From positions 1 to 7,274 of the forward strand of contig CAJMAO010000078.1 of assembly GCA_905211345.1 (NCBI GenBank): 7,274 nucleotides of DNA, in the 5' to 3' direction. The first letter of the stretch is position 1. Each line of letters starts with the position of its first letter. The notes beneath the pieces are model-generated. The model did not search any database. It was not told the origin of the DNA and worked only from the letters and a program-made list of their open reading frames with translations. This DNA is from an uncultured Prevotella sp. (lineage in GTDB: Bacteria; Bacteroidota; Bacteroidia; Bacteroidales; Bacteroidaceae). Below, in pieces: positions 6,417-7,274 of this stretch. Both the position numbers and the translations under genes were made by a program.

Positions 6417-7274
6417 ATGAAACGACTCCTTATATTATTTTTAGCTACGGCGCTTGTCTTTCCCTCTTTTTCGCAGACGAAGAAACAGACCACGAGGAAG
6501 AAGGCAAAAACCACGAGTGTGGCGAAAAAACGCTCAAAGGCAAAGAAGAAAAGCACCGCCAACTACTCAAATTCGTCAATCAAAGGACTGCGTAACCAGC
6601 GCGCCGGAGTACAGCGCAAGATAAAGCAGCAGGAACGCCTGTTGCGCGCCAATAAGGCCGACGTGAAGAAAAGGCTGGGCAACCTGATGACGCTTAATTC
6701 GGAGATTGACCGCCACCAGAAGGCCATCGACACCATACAAAGCGAGATAACGCGCCTCGACGGCAACATAAACATGCTGCAGAGCCAGCTAGCCACGCTC
6801 GAGAAGCAGTTGTCGGAGCGTAAGGCGAAATATGTTAAGTCGATGCGTTACCTTGCCGCCAAGCGCACGGTGCAGGATAAGCTGATGTTCATATTCAGCG
6901 CGAAAAACTTCGCCCAGATGTACCGCCGCCTGCGTTTTGTACGCGAGTACGCCGCCTACCAGCGGTCGCAGGGCGAGATGGTGCAGGCCAAGCAACGGCA
7001 GATAGAAGCCAAAAATAAGGAGCTGCAGCGCGTGCGCAGCCAGAAGAACAGCCTTCTCAGCAAAGGCAGGCAGGAGCAGGCGTCGCTGCAAGGCAAGCAG
7101 CAGGAGCAGCAAAAAATGGTGAACAGCCTGCAACGCCAGCAGAAAACGATACTTAACATACTTTCCGAGCAGCGTAAAAAGGACGCCGAGCTGAACGCCA
7201 AGATTGACCGCCTTGTGGCCGAGGAGATAGCCAAAGCCAAGGCGCGTGCCGAGGCGGAGGCCCGCCGTAAGGCC
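6417..7274 (+). CDS. EnvC-like murein hydrolase activator, N-terminal part (runs off window)
   Basis: The frame starts at the ATG immediately after the preceding TAA and stays open for 286 codons to the window edge, so the gene is partial. A signal peptide (residues 1-19) ends in SFS, and the predicted mature protein begins with Gln20, as often seen in Bacteroidetes signal peptidase I substrates. A strikingly basic linker follows, with 13 Lys/Arg in residues 22-45. A long coiled coil runs from about residue 55 to 286. It is interrupted by the segment DKLMFIFSAKNFAQMYRRLR (154-173), typical of EnvC/NlpD-type activators. In E. coli, EnvC is recruited by FtsEX and activates amidases during septal cell-wall splitting. 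Family members end in a LytM/M23 domain, which would lie beyond base 7274. Without it I cannot tell whether the protein is an active zinc endopeptidase or a degenerate activator. The final residues (271-286) are rich in Ala, Lys, Arg and Glu, continuing the helix. Confidence 0.88.
   Translation, partial: MKRLLILFLATALVFPSFSQTKKQTTRKKAKTTSVAKKRSKAKKKSTANYSNSSIKGLRNQRAGVQRKIKQQERLLRANKADVKKRLGNLMTLNSEIDRHQKAIDTIQSEITRLDGNINMLQSQLATLEKQLSERKAKYVKSMRYLAAKRTVQDKLMFIFSAKNFAQMYRRLRFVREYAAYQRSQGEMVQAKQRQIEAKNKELQRVRSQKNSLLSKGRQEQASLQGKQQEQQKMVNSLQRQQKTILNILSEQRKKDAELNAKIDRLVAEEIAKAKARAEAEARRKA

Noticed and set aside
1..7274. tRNA, rRNA, riboswitch or phage attachment sites
   Set aside because: I found no cloverleaf-like arms, rRNA signatures or recognisable aptamer cores. 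Almost all the sequence is accounted for by coding regions.

Overview
The window looks like chromosomal DNA from a member of the Bacteroidales, most likely Prevotella-like. Three things point there. Translation starts mostly lack strong Shine-Dalgarno sites. Two intergenic boxes match the Bacteroidetes -7 promoter consensus TAnnTTTG exactly. The gene families are characteristic: a DUF4292 lipoprotein, a TPR lipoprotein and an EnvC-like protein in one run, plus an exported protein whose predicted mature end begins with glutamine. The genus is inference.

Left part (1-1663, + strand). The 5' end of a glycoside hydrolase family 3 (beta-glucosidase type) gene is present, but its frame stops after 123 codons where about 700 or more are normal, so it is a truncated remnant. 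It is followed by a complete type I mannose-6-phosphate isomerase gene (manA). A strong hairpin with T-tracts, able to act in both directions, lies between manA and the convergent next gene.

Middle part (1664-3257). A complete minus-strand dGTP triphosphohydrolase gene (dgt) is read from a predicted promoter about 180 bases upstream of its start. The intervening leader holds a long inverted repeat (two 31-base arms, 28 of 31 matching, 70-base spacer) built from GGAGTWA-like units. It is the most unusual non-coding structure in the window. A second, oppositely oriented promoter about 65 bases away serves the next operon.

Right part (3258-7274, + strand). A tight operon runs dut (dUTPase), then a TPR-repeat lipoprotein, a DUF4292 lipoprotein and an EnvC-like coiled-coil murein hydrolase activator that is cut by the window end. 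The last three genes are packed closely: a 14-base overlap, then stop TAA followed directly by ATG.

Functionally, dgt and dut are divergent dNTP-pool enzymes. The three genes after dut encode envelope proteins: two predicted periplasm-facing lipoproteins, one with a LolB-like pattern, and one probable cell-wall hydrolase regulator. Nothing here is clearly a new defence or mobile system. The best leads are the inverted repeat in the dgt leader and the LolB-like lipoprotein.
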